A DNA stretch of 64,000 nucleotides, from positions 2,790,001-2,854,000 of the forward strand of contig NZ_FO082820.1 of assembly GCF_000967425.1 (NCBI RefSeq), given 5' to 3'. The position numbers were made by a program, and so were the translations under genes. Below, piece after piece: positions 10,531 through 19,140 of the stretch. Position 1 is the first letter of the stretch, and each line of letters begins with the position of its first letter. Under the pieces are notes generated by a model. That model did no database searches, was not told the origin of the DNA, and saw nothing but the letters and a program-made list of their open reading frames with translations. This stretch comes from Pseudorhizobium banfieldiae (GTDB lineage Bacteria; Pseudomonadota; Alphaproteobacteria; Rhizobiales; Rhizobiaceae).

Positions 10531-11592
10531 TCAGAGGCGATGGTCGGGAAACAGGCTGCCGTGCTTGCCGCCGAGATAGGCGTCGATGCTCTCCGCCTGC
10601 ACCTCATCGAGGCTTGCAGGCGACCACTGCGGGTTGCGGTCCTTGTCGATGATTGCCGCACGCACCCCTTCATAGAAGTCGTGATTGCGCAGAATCTCCA
10701 CGCCCGCGCTGAACTCCCGTTCGAGACATTCCACGAGCCCCGAGCTCTGCCGCCCCGCGCGCAGCAGGCGCAATGTCAGCATTAGGCTGGTCGGAGAACG
10801 CTTGAGCATGGTGTCGCGGGTGGTGGCGGCGAACTCCCCACCCTCATCGGCGAGTGCTTCAAGGATGTCTTCGACACGGTCGAAGCCAAAGCAGCGATCG
10901 ATCACAGACCGGTTCTTCTCGAGTGCGCTCTCCCCCGGAGGGAGTGTGAAGCGAGCGATCGTCGCTTCGACATTTCCGTCCTCTGCCTCTCCAGCCAACG
11001 CCCCGATCGCTTCCACAAGCGCATCCAGTTGATCGGACGGTACAAGCACGTCGGCAAGTCCCGCGTAGATCGCACCGGCTGCGTCGACTTCGATGCCGGT
11101 GAGCCCCATCCAGGTTCCCACTTCACCGGGAGCCTGCGGCAGGAGCCAGGTGGCACCCACATCCGGGAAATAGCCGATGCCGGTCTCGGGCATGGCGAGC
11201 CGCGTCCGCTCGGTCACGATGCGATGACGGCCATGCGCCGAAAGCCCGACACCGCCCCCCATTGTGATGCCGTCCATCAGAACGACATACGGTTTGGGAT
11301 AGTGCGAAATGGCATAATTGAGCGGAAATTCCTCCCGCCAGAATCGGGTCGCCTCCGGATCTCTCGCCTTTCCCATGTCGTAGAGCACGCGAATGTCGCC
11401 GCCGGCACAGAGACCTCGCTCGCCTTCTCCCGTCAGGATGACCGCCTTGATGGACGCATCGTCCAGATACTGCTCCATCGCCTCGCGGATCGCGCGAACC
11501 ATTGGCAGGTTGAGGCTGTTCAGCGCCTTCGGCCGATTGAGCCGGATCACCGCCGCCGATCCCACCCTGTCGAGAATGACTTCGTCGCTCAT
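10531..11592 (-). CDS. 3-hydroxyisobutyryl-CoA hydrolase (enoyl-CoA hydratase family)
   Basis: Crotonase-fold enzyme of 353 residues that most resembles 3-hydroxyisobutyryl-CoA hydrolase of valine breakdown. The oxyanion-hole segments are GEGERGLCAGGDIRVLYD and DGITMGGGVGLSAHG. The MPETGIGYFPDVGATW motif, with its Glu and Asp, separates this branch from ordinary hydratases, and the length also fits. It lies 16 bases after a GMC oxidoreductase gene and downstream of a branched-chain amino acid ABC transporter on the same strand, which agrees with branched-chain catabolism. Confidence 0.9.
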   Translation of the reverse strand: MSDEVILDRVGSAAVIRLNRPKALNSLNLPMVRAIREAMEQYLDDASIKAVILTGEGERGLCAGGDIRVLYDMGKARDPEATRFWREEFPLNYAISHYPKPYVVLMDGITMGGGVGLSAHGRHRIVTERTRLAMPETGIGYFPDVGATWLLPQAPGEVGTWMGLTGIEVDAAGAIYAGLADVLVPSDQLDALVEAIGALAGEAEDGNVEATIARFTLPPGESALEKNRSVIDRCFGFDRVEDILEALADEGGEFAATTRDTMLKRSPTSLMLTLRLLRAGRQSSGLVECLEREFSAGVEILRNHDFYEGVRAAIIDKDRNPQWSPASLDEVQAESIDAYLGGKHGSLFPDHRL

Positions 11593-11608
11593 CGCCCTGC
11601 CTCCCTGT

Positions 11609-13204
11609 TCATTGATTGTCGGCCAGAATCATCTCCGCCGCCTTCTCGGCGATCATGATAGTCGGGGAATTGGTGTTGCCGGAAACGATATTCGGCATGA
11701 TCGACGCATCCGCTACGCGCAGCCGTCCGAGCACTCGCAGCCTCAGGCGCGGATCGACAACGCTGTCGGGATCGGCTCCCATGCGCACGGTGCCGACCGG
11801 GTGAAAGATGGTTGTTCCGATATCGCCCGCCGCCTTTTCAAGATCGGCGTCGCTGTCGTAGCTGGGCCCCGGCTTGTACTCCTCCGGATGGTACCGCGCG
11901 AAGGATGGCATCCGGACGATCTCGCGCGTGAGCCGGATCGCCTTGACGGCGACCTCGCGGTCGGCCGCTGACGACAGGTAGTTTGGCCTGATCGCCGGCG
12001 TTGCAGCAAAATCGCTGCTCTTCACGTGAACCGAGCCACGGCTTTCCGGCCTGAGGTTGCACACGCTCGCAGTCATGGCCGGGAACCCATGCACAGGGTC
12101 GCCGAACTTGTCGAGCGAGACCGGCTGGATGTGGTACTGCAGGTCGGGCATCTCCTTGTCCGGGCCTGACCGCGTGAATATCCCAAGCTGGCTCGGCGCC
12201 ATGGACATCGGCCCTGAGCGGCGGAAGGCGTATTCGAGACCGATCGCCGCCTTGCCGATAAGGCGGGATGCCTTTTCGTTGAGCGTCGGGACGCCTGTCA
12301 CCTTGTAGACCATGCGCAGCTGCAGGTGATCCTGCAGGTTCTCGCCAACACCCTTCACCTCCTTGACGACTTCGACGCCCGCCTGCTGCAGCACGTCGCC
12401 GCGGCCGATGCCGGAGAGTTCGAGGATCTGCGGCGAGCCGATGGAACCGGCACTCAGGATGGTTTCGCGGGAGGCGAAGGCTCGCTTTGCAACTCCGCCA
12501 TGCTGGAATTCGATGCCCTTCACCTCGCCGCCCTCGACGATCAGGCGCCGTGCATGGGCCTTGGTCAGGACAGTCAGGTTGCGCCTTCCCTTGGCCGGGC
12601 GAAGGAAGGCCTTGGAGGTGTTCCAGCGTATCCCCGACCGCTGATTCACGTCGAAATATCCGGAACCTTCGTTGGAGCCGCGGTTGAAGTCTTCGGTGAT
12701 CGGGATGCCGGCCTCCTCGGCCGCCTTCTGGAACGCATCGAGCACCGCCCAGCGCACCCGCGACTTCTCCACCCGCCATTCACCGCCAGCGCCGTGGAGG
12801 TCGTCGGCGCCACGGTAATGGTCCTCCGATTTCTTGAAATAGGGCAGCACATCGTCCCACCCCCAGCCTTCGCAACCCAGCTGACGCCAGAGGTCATAAT
12901 CTCGCGCCTGACCGCGCATGTAGATCATGCCGTTGATGGATGAGCAGCCGCCCAGCAGCTTGCCGCGCGGATAGGAGAGCGAGCGGCCGTTCAGCCCCTC
13001 TTCCTTCTCGGTGGTGAAGCACCAGTCGGTGCGCGGGTTGTTGATGCAGTAAAGATAGCCGACCGGAATATGAACCCAGTGATAATTGTCGGTGCCCCCT
13101 GCTTCCAAGAGCAGCACACGGTTGCGGCTGTCAGCCGACAGCCGATTGGCGAGCACGCATCCGGCGCTTCCTGCCCCCACGACGATGTAGTCGTACTGTT
13201 CCAT
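11609..13204 (-). CDS. GMC-family FAD oxidoreductase (choline/alcohol dehydrogenase-like)
   Basis: Flavoprotein of the glucose-methanol-choline family, 531 residues, oxidising an alcohol group. The N-terminus has the dinucleotide fold [18 protein letters not shown], followed by [20 protein letters not shown]. The C-terminal part has [22 protein letters not shown] and [28 protein letters not shown], with the catalytic His region. I start at the ATG at 13204, where the dinucleotide fold begins. It lies between livM and the hydrolase gene, so it may act on the alcohol produced from whatever the transporter imports. It is not clearly BetA by context, since no betB or betaine gene is near. Confidence 0.9.
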   Translation of the reverse strand: MEQYDYIVVGAGSAGCVLANRLSADSRNRVLLLEAGGTDNYHWVHIPVGYLYCINNPRTDWCFTTEKEEGLNGRSLSYPRGKLLGGCSSINGMIYMRGQARDYDLWRQLGCEGWGWDDVLPYFKKSEDHYRGADDLHGAGGEWRVEKSRVRWAVLDAFQKAAEEAGIPITEDFNRGSNEGSGYFDVNQRSGIRWNTSKAFLRPAKGRRNLTVLTKAHARRLIVEGGEVKGIEFQHGGVAKRAFASRETILSAGSIGSPQILELSGIGRGDVLQQAGVEVVKEVKGVGENLQDHLQLRMVYKVTGVPTLNEKASRLIGKAAIGLEYAFRRSGPMSMAPSQLGIFTRSGPDKEMPDLQYHIQPVSLDKFGDPVHGFPAMTASVCNLRPESRGSVHVKSSDFAATPAIRPNYLSSAADREVAVKAIRLTREIVRMPSFARYHPEEYKPGPSYDSDADLEKAAGDIGTTIFHPVGTVRMGADPDSVVDPRLRLRVLGRLRVADASIMPNIVSGNTNSPTIMIAEKAAEMILADNQ

Positions 13205-13303
13205 GCCACGTCTCCAAAGGCTCGCCGTCACCACAGGCGGAGCCTGCAGTCCAGTGGCCTCGATTTTGTGCGATGGACGCGCGCCCAGGCGCGTCCGGTC
13301 CGC

Positions 13304-14302
13304 CTACTGCCTGTGTTCGAACCCGAGCCTGCGACCGAGCCGCGAGGCGTAGAACTCGCCGATGATGCCGCGACGGAAGACGAGCACGCAGACCATGAAG
13401 ACGACGCCGGTGATGATCGTGACCGGGAAATCGGAGGTAGCCAGATAGTTCTGTAGCGTCACCACCAGACCAGCACCGAAGATCGGTCCGATCAGGGTGC
13501 CGATCCCCCCAAGCAGAGTCATCAGGATCACCTCGCCCGACATCTGCCAGGTCACGTCCGTCAGCGTCGCGAACTGGAAGACGAGCGACTTCACACCGCC
13601 GGCGAGGCCGGCGAGCGCTGCCGACATGACGAAGGCGCCGAGCTTGTAGTGTGCGACGGAGTAGCCGAGCGACGTCGCCCGTGCCTCGTTCTCGCGGATC
13701 GACTTCAGGATCATGCCGAAGGGCGAGTTGACGAAGCGCCATATGACGGCGAGGCCGATGACGAAGACGGCCAGCACGAAGTAGTACATGTTCGTCGCCA
13801 CATTGAGATCAATGAAGCCGAAGAGATGTCCGCGCGGCACCTGCTGGATGCCGTCCTCGCCGCGTGTGAACTCTGCCTGAAGGCAGAAGAAGAAGAACAT
13901 CTGCGACAAGGCCAGCGTGATCATCGCGAAATAGATGCCCTGGCGGCGGATGGCGACGAAGCCCATGACGAGGCCGAGCACGGCCGCGCCCGCCACGCCG
14001 AGCAGTACGCCAAGCTCCGGCGTCCAGCCCCATTCCTTCACCGCATGCGCGGTGAAATAGGCTGCACCCCCGAAAAAGGTGGCATGCCCGAAGGACAGAA
14101 GCCCCGTATAGCCGAGCAGCAGATTGAAGGCGCAGGCAAAGAGGGCGAAGCAGAGGAGCTTCATCAGGAAGATCGGATAGAAGAACATCGGCGCGACCAG
14201 CAGGAAGGCAAGTCCCGCCAGAAGGAACGCCGCGTATGTGAACGATACCGTCGGGGCCTTTTCGCTCCGGATGCCGGTTGTTGTGTCGGTGGTATGGCTC
14301 AT
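13304..14302 (-). CDS. livM: Branched-chain amino acid ABC transporter permease LivM
   Basis: Inner-membrane permease of a hydrophobic amino acid importer, 332 residues with about nine hydrophobic helices. The LLGYTGLLSFGHATFFGGAAYF motif and the RENEARATSLGYSVAHYKL coupling loop are typical of LivM. I prefer the ATG at 14302, with GGACGGG about ten bases upstream; a start at 14311 would overlap livH and have poor spacing. The gene is fifth in the livKGFHM order, all leftward. Confidence 0.93.
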   Translation of the reverse strand: MSHTTDTTTGIRSEKAPTVSFTYAAFLLAGLAFLLVAPMFFYPIFLMKLLCFALFACAFNLLLGYTGLLSFGHATFFGGAAYFTAHAVKEWGWTPELGVLLGVAGAAVLGLVMGFVAIRRQGIYFAMITLALSQMFFFFCLQAEFTRGEDGIQQVPRGHLFGFIDLNVATNMYYFVLAVFVIGLAVIWRFVNSPFGMILKSIRENEARATSLGYSVAHYKLGAFVMSAALAGLAGGVKSLVFQFATLTDVTWQMSGEVILMTLLGGIGTLIGPIFGAGLVVTLQNYLATSDFPVTIITGVVFMVCVLVFRRGIIGEFYASRLGRRLGFEHRQ

Positions 14303-14303
14303 G

Positions 14304-15191
14304 TCACGCATCCCGTCCGAAGAGGCCTGCCGGCCTGATGAGCAGCACGATCGCCATGATGACGAAGATGACGATGTTGGAGGCTTCGGGATAGAAGACC
14401 TTGGTCAGTCCCTCTGCAATGCCGAGCATATAGCCCGTGATGATGGCGCCCATGATCGAGCCCATGCCACCGACGACGACGACGGCGAAGACGACGATGA
14501 TGATGTTCGTACCCATCAGCGGCGAGACCTGGTAGATCGGAGCCGCAAGCACGCCGGCAAAGGCCGCCAGTGCCGCTCCGAGCCCATAGGTGAAGGTCAG
14601 GAGCAAGGGCACGTTAACGCCGAAGGCCTGCACGAGCACCGGATTTTCGGTTGCAGCCCGGAGATAGGAACCGAGCTTGGTCTTCTCGATCAGCAGCCAT
14701 GTGGCGATGCAGGCGACAAGAGAGATGACCACGACCCAGCCGCGATAGATCGGCAGGAACATGAAGCCGAGATTGGTGCCGCCGGCCAAGGCTGCGGGAA
14801 CCGAATAGGGTTGTCCGGCCGCGCCGTAAAGGTAGCGGAAGGTTCCCTCGATCGTAAGCGCCAGTCCGAAGGTGAAGAGCAGGCCGTAGAGATGGTCTAG
14901 CTTGTAGAGCCGGCTCAGCATTGTCCGCTCGATGGCGGCACCCACAACTCCTACGATGACAGGCGCAACGAAGAGAGCGATCCAGTAGTTGATGCCGAAA
15001 TACTGCAGGAGGAGCAGCGCCACGAAGGCACCCAGCATGTACTGCGCCCCGTGAGCGAAATTGATCACCCGCAATAGGCCGAAGATCACCGCCAGCCCGA
15101 GGCTGAGAAGGGCATAGAAGGAGCCGTTGATCAGTCCGATGAGCAACTGCCCGAGAAATGCCTGGATCGGGATCCCGAAGATCATCGTCAT
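14304..15191 (-). CDS. livH: Branched-chain amino acid ABC transporter permease LivH
   Basis: Inner-membrane permease partner of LivM, 295 residues with about eight hydrophobic helices. The N-terminal LLIGLINGSFYALLSLGLAVIFGLLRVINFAHG stretch at residues 16-48 is the LivH signature, and the coupling loop reads ATENPVLVQAFGVNV. It starts two bases after livF and its stop is one base upstream of the chosen livM start. The tight packing shows one transcription unit. Confidence 0.94.
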   Translation of the reverse strand: MTMIFGIPIQAFLGQLLIGLINGSFYALLSLGLAVIFGLLRVINFAHGAQYMLGAFVALLLLQYFGINYWIALFVAPVIVGVVGAAIERTMLSRLYKLDHLYGLLFTFGLALTIEGTFRYLYGAAGQPYSVPAALAGGTNLGFMFLPIYRGWVVVISLVACIATWLLIEKTKLGSYLRAATENPVLVQAFGVNVPLLLTFTYGLGAALAAFAGVLAAPIYQVSPLMGTNIIIVVFAVVVVGGMGSIMGAIITGYMLGIAEGLTKVFYPEASNIVIFVIMAIVLLIRPAGLFGRDA

Positions 15192-15193
15192 GG

Positions 15194-15895
15194 TTAAACC
15201 CCCAGAACCTTGTGAAGCATGTCCATCCGCTCGGGCAGTTCGCCGACGGGGAAGTCGGCCACCATCTGGCCATGCTCCATGAGATAGAAACGATCGGCGA
15301 CGCGGCTGGCAAAGCGGAAGTTCTGCTCCACCAGAAGCACGGTCATGCCCCGTTCCTTGAGTTTCTTCAGAACCTCGCCGATCCTCTGGACGATGACGGG
15401 CGCGAGGCCCTCCGTCGGCTCGTCAAGGACCAGCAACCGGACACCGGTGCGAAGAATGCGGGCGATCGCCAACATCTGCTGTTCACCGCCGGAAAGCTTC
15501 GTGCCCGGGCTCGTCCGCCGCTCGAGGAGGTTGGGGAAGAGTTCGTAGATCTCGTCGAGCCCCATGCCGGTACCGGCGACGACCGGCGGCAGCATGAGGT
15601 TCTCCTCGACCGTCAGCGTCGCGAATATTCCCCGCTCCTCCGGCACGAAGCCAATCCCCGCATGAGCCGTGCGATGGAGCGGCACCTCCATCATGTCCCG
15701 GCCGTCGAAAAGGATCTGGCCCTTGCGCTCGCGAACGATGCCCATGATCGTCCTCAGTGTCGTCGTCTTGCCGACGCCGTTGCGGCCGAGAATGGTGACC
15801 ATCTCACCTTCGCCGACCGTCATGTCGACGCCGTGCAGGACATGGCTCTCTCCGTACCAGGCATTGAGGCCGGAAACCTGAAGCAGCGGTTTCAT
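15194..15895 (-). CDS. livF: Branched-chain amino acid ABC transporter ATP-binding protein LivF
   Basis: ATPase subunit of the importer, 233 residues, the usual LivF length. It has Walker A LGRNGVGKTTTLRTIMGI, the LivF-type FVPEERGIFATLTVEENL, the signature LSGGEQQMLAIARIL and Walker B LLVLDEPTEGLAPVI. The ATG at 15895 opens with MKPLLQVSGLNAWYGES, normal for this family; the upstream extension to 15973 is a shadow of livG. It lies one base after the livG stop. Confidence 0.95.
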   Translation of the reverse strand: MKPLLQVSGLNAWYGESHVLHGVDMTVGEGEMVTILGRNGVGKTTTLRTIMGIVRERKGQILFDGRDMMEVPLHRTAHAGIGFVPEERGIFATLTVEENLMLPPVVAGTGMGLDEIYELFPNLLERRTSPGTKLSGGEQQMLAIARILRTGVRLLVLDEPTEGLAPVIVQRIGEVLKKLKERGMTVLLVEQNFRFASRVADRFYLMEHGQMVADFPVGELPERMDMLHKVLGV

Positions 15896-15896
15896 G

Positions 15897-16679
15897 TCAG
15901 GCCTCCTCGGTGCCCATGTAGGCGGTGCGAACCCGCGGGTCCTGGCTGACGGTCGCATAATCGCCTTCGGCAAGGATCTCGCCGCGCTGCAGGACGGTCA
16001 CGTGATGGCAGATATCGGCGACGACTGAAAGATTGTGTTCGACCATCAGCACGGCGCGCTCCTTGGCGACGTTGCGGATAATGCTGGAAACGGTGCCGAT
16101 GTCCTCCTGCCCCATGCCGGCCATGGGCTCGTCGAGCAGCAGGACCTTGGGATCGAGCGCCAATGTGGTGGCGATTTCGAGCACGCGCTTGCGGCCATAG
16201 GATAGATCTGCCGCGACCGTGTTGCGGGCGTCAGCCAGCCCAACCGCCGCAAGGAGCTCCTCGGCGCGCTGGTTCAGGCGATCGAGCGACGACATCGGCA
16301 GCCAGAATTGCGTTGCCAGATTGTTGGGCCGCTGCAGCGCCACCCGCACGTTATCCAGCACCGTCAGGTGCGGAAAGACCGCCGAAATCTGGAACGAGCG
16401 CACCAGCCCCATGCGCGCCACCTTGTCAGGCGCGGTGTTGGTAATGTCCGTTCCCAGCAGGTTGATCGTGCCGGCCGAAGGCTGGAGGAATTTGGTGAGA
16501 AGGTTGAAGACCGTGGTCTTGCCGGCACCGTTCGGCCCGATCAGCGCGTGCACGCGAGCGTGATGGACATCGAGATCGACATCCTTCACCGCCGCGAAAG
16601 CCCCGAACACCTTGGTGAGGCCGCGGGCGGAAAGCACCACCCGCGGCTCCTCATGCGTCTGAACCGCATTAATTGCCAT
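15897..16679 (-). CDS. livG: Branched-chain amino acid ABC transporter ATP-binding protein LivG
   Basis: Second ATPase subunit, 260 residues. It has Walker A IGPNGAGKTTVFNLLT, the LivG-type LVRSFQISAVFPHLTVLDNVRVAL, a signature helix LSYGRKRVLEIATTLAL in place of LSGGQ (normal for LivG), Walker B VLLLDEPMAGMGQED and MVEHNLSVV. It starts six bases after the binding-protein gene and is followed by livF after one base. Confidence 0.95.
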   Translation of the reverse strand: MAINAVQTHEEPRVVLSARGLTKVFGAFAAVKDVDLDVHHARVHALIGPNGAGKTTVFNLLTKFLQPSAGTINLLGTDITNTAPDKVARMGLVRSFQISAVFPHLTVLDNVRVALQRPNNLATQFWLPMSSLDRLNQRAEELLAAVGLADARNTVAADLSYGRKRVLEIATTLALDPKVLLLDEPMAGMGQEDIGTVSSIIRNVAKERAVLMVEHNLSVVADICHHVTVLQRGEILAEGDYATVSQDPRVRTAYMGTEEA

Positions 16680-16685
16680 GACGGC

Positions 16686-17891
16686 TTACTTCACCAGTTC
16701 GCAGCCGCTCTTGGCGGGGTCGATATAGGCTTCGTCGCCCGGGATCGTCGACAGAACACTGAAGTAGTCCCACGGCTCGTCGCTTTCGCCCGGCTTCTTG
16801 ACCTGGAGCAGATACATGTCATGGATCATACGGCCATTGGCTCCGACCTTGCCGTTACGAGCGAAGAAGTCATCGACCGGCATCTCGTGAAGAGCCTTGG
16901 CAACCGCTTCAGTCTCATCCGTTCCAGCCTTCTCGATGGCCTTCAGATACTGCATCACGGAGGAATAGGTGCCTGCATGGACCATGTTCGGCATCTTGCC
17001 TGTCCGCTCGAAGAAGCGCTTGCCGAACTCGCGGCTCTGGTCATCGAGGTTCCAGTAATAGCCTTCCGTCAGCGTCAGCCCCTGCGCTGCCTCGACGCCG
17101 AGACCATGAACTTCCGCCAACGTAAACAACAGGGCCGCGAGGTTCTGACCACCCGCAGTGATGCCGAACTCGGCAGCCTGCTTGATCGCGTTGGCGGTAT
17201 CGAGACCGGCATTGGCGAGGCCGATGACCTTGGCACCGGAGGACTGCGCCTGCAGCAGGAATGACGAGAAGTCATTCGTGGCGAGCGGATGACGAACGGC
17301 ACCGACCACGTTTCCGCCAGCCGACTTCACGAAAGTACCCGTCTGCTCTTCAAGCGAGTAGCCGAAGGCATAGTCCGCCGTCAGGAAGAACCAGCTGTCG
17401 CCGCCCTGCTTCACGAGCGCGCCACCGGTGCCGACGGCGAGTGCGTGCGTGTCATAGGCCCAATGGAAGCCGTACGGGCTGCACTGCTTTCCGGTCAGGT
17501 CCGTCGTCGCGGCACCCGTGACCATGTTGATCTTCTTCTTTTCCTTGCTCAGCGCCTGTACTGCGAGCGCAACCGACGATGTCGTCAGCTCCATGATCGC
17601 ATCGACCTGCTCCGTGTCATACCACTGGCGAGCAATGTTGGACGCGATGTCGGGCTTGTTCTGGTGGTCGGCATCGACCAGCTCGACCGGAACGTCCAGC
17701 ACCTTCCCACCGAAATCCTCGATTGCCATCTTCGCGGCTTCGACAGACGACTTGCCGCCGAAGTCGGCATAGACGCCGGACTGGTCGTTCAGGATGCCGA
17801 TCTTGACCTTGCCGTCCGAGGCGCTTTGCGCCAGTGCGGCGGTGCTACCCGCCAGCAGGATTGCGAGCGACGTGACGATGTTCTTCCGCAT
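16686..17891 (-). CDS. Branched-chain amino acid (or amide) ABC transporter substrate-binding protein
   Basis: Periplasmic binding protein of the Leu/Ile/Val type (Peripla_BP_6), 401 residues, with a signal peptide ending ALAQS. The KIGILNDQSGVYADFGGKSSVEAAKMA opening at residues 31-57 and an internal MELTTSSVALAVQALS stretch are family features. It heads the leftward livKGFHM unit and is divergent from a LysR gene. Proteins of this type bind branched-chain amino acids, aromatic acids or short amides. The GMC oxidoreductase and hydrolase downstream hint at a catabolic substrate that I cannot name. Confidence 0.9.
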   Translation of the reverse strand: MRKNIVTSLAILLAGSTAALAQSASDGKVKIGILNDQSGVYADFGGKSSVEAAKMAIEDFGGKVLDVPVELVDADHQNKPDIASNIARQWYDTEQVDAIMELTTSSVALAVQALSKEKKKINMVTGAATTDLTGKQCSPYGFHWAYDTHALAVGTGGALVKQGGDSWFFLTADYAFGYSLEEQTGTFVKSAGGNVVGAVRHPLATNDFSSFLLQAQSSGAKVIGLANAGLDTANAIKQAAEFGITAGGQNLAALLFTLAEVHGLGVEAAQGLTLTEGYYWNLDDQSREFGKRFFERTGKMPNMVHAGTYSSVMQYLKAIEKAGTDETEAVAKALHEMPVDDFFARNGKVGANGRMIHDMYLLQVKKPGESDEPWDYFSVLSTIPGDEAYIDPAKSGCELVK

Positions 17892-18063
17892 GATGTTCTC
17901 CTCCCAGAGAAAGCCAGATTGTGAATCTGTTCAATTTTGGAAGATCGCCCTCCTCAAGGCGACCCTTACCGCGACGCATCGTTCCGGAATTCGGTGATTG
18001 ACGCAAGGCGATATGAGCATCTAATTGCAAACAAGGTCTGTGCATTTTTGAACAGAAGAGACA

Positions 18064-19014
18064 ATGTCAGCCAATCCGAGCTTTACCTGGGACGACTTGC
18101 AGTACTTCCTGGCGGTTGCCAGGACAGGCCAGCTATCCACCGCTGCCCGTCACCTGCGAACGAGCCACGCGACCGTTTCACGACGGATCGACAGGCTGGA
18201 ATTCGTGCTGAAGGTGAAGCTCTTCGAGCGCAATCCGCGCGGCTATGTGCTGACGACCGTCGGCCAGCGCTTCGTCGAAACCGCAGAGAAGATCGAGGCC
18301 GAGACCGATCGGCTTCAGGCGGATGTCGCCGCCGGCGCGATGATCCAGCGCGGCGTCATCCGGTTGAGCGCGCCGGAAGGCTTTGCCAACTTCTTCTTTT
18401 CGCAGCAGATGGGAGCCTTCTTCGAACACCATCCGAATATCTCGCTGGAACTGGTGACAATCCAGCAGATCATGTCGCTCTCCCGCAAGGAGGCAGACAT
18501 CGCCGTTACGCTCGACCCGCCAAAGGCCGGCCCCTATCGCACCGAGAAGATCACCGACTACACGCTGAACGTCTATGCCTCGCGCGACTATCTCGCCCAG
18601 GCGGCCCCGATTCGCGAACGTGACGATCTCCTGGCGCATCCGTTCATCGGCTATATCCAGGACATGATCTTTGCGCCGGGCCTGGATTACCTCGGCGACG
18701 TCCATCCGGGAATCAGGCCGCAGTTCCAGAGCTCCAGCATCTTCGCACAGCTCACTGCAACGAAGAACGGCCTCGGCCTTTGCGTGCTGCCCCATTTCAT
18801 CGCCCGTCGGCAGCCGGATCTCCAGATCGTCCTGCCGCAGGAGATCACGCTCACTCGCAACTACTGGCTCGCCTGCCACCGCGACCTCAGCAACGTGCCG
18901 AGAGTGCGGTCCGTGTCGGACTTCATCTACGCTGCGGTGCGGGCAAGCCAGGATGCTTTCCTGCGTCCCCCATCAGGAGCGGGCAGTCGGACCTTCCAAC
19001 AGGAGCTCAATTAG
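18064..19014 (+). CDS. LysR-family transcriptional regulator
   Basis: DNA-binding regulator of 316 residues. The N-terminal helix-turn-helix (residues 8-68) includes LQYFLAVARTGQLSTAARHL and SHATVSRRIDRLE, and the rest is the LysR effector domain. The gene is divergent from the liv binding-protein gene with 172 bases between the starts, so it is the likely regulator of the liv-GMC-hydrolase unit. That role is inferred from position. It is followed by a stress-type promoter and a histidine kinase, where the general-stress island begins. Confidence 0.9.
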   Translation: MSANPSFTWDDLQYFLAVARTGQLSTAARHLRTSHATVSRRIDRLEFVLKVKLFERNPRGYVLTTVGQRFVETAEKIEAETDRLQADVAAGAMIQRGVIRLSAPEGFANFFFSQQMGAFFEHHPNISLELVTIQQIMSLSRKEADIAVTLDPPKAGPYRTEKITDYTLNVYASRDYLAQAAPIRERDDLLAHPFIGYIQDMIFAPGLDYLGDVHPGIRPQFQSSSIFAQLTATKNGLGLCVLPHFIARRQPDLQIVLPQEITLTRNYWLACHRDLSNVPRVRSVSDFIYAAVRASQDAFLRPPSGAGSRTFQQELN

Positions 19015-19065
19015 ACGCAACGCGACCTGAAACAGGCGCCTGTGCAGACTGTCCGTCTTCGAACT

Positions 19066-19090
19066 GGAACCGCAGCCAGCACTTGACGTT
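19066..19090 (+). promoter_or_regulatory. EcfG-type general-stress promoter, upstream of hybrid kinase
   Basis: GGAAC, 16 bases, CGTT: an exact match to the alphaproteobacterial general-stress consensus. The -10 element is about 50 bases before the kinase ATG at 19141. It overlaps the earlier in-frame start at 19090, which argues against that start. Confidence 0.8.
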
Positions 19091-19140
19091 TGTCATTCCT
19101 GATCGATTTAAGGCCGAATCTGAGGGGGAAACAGATTTCA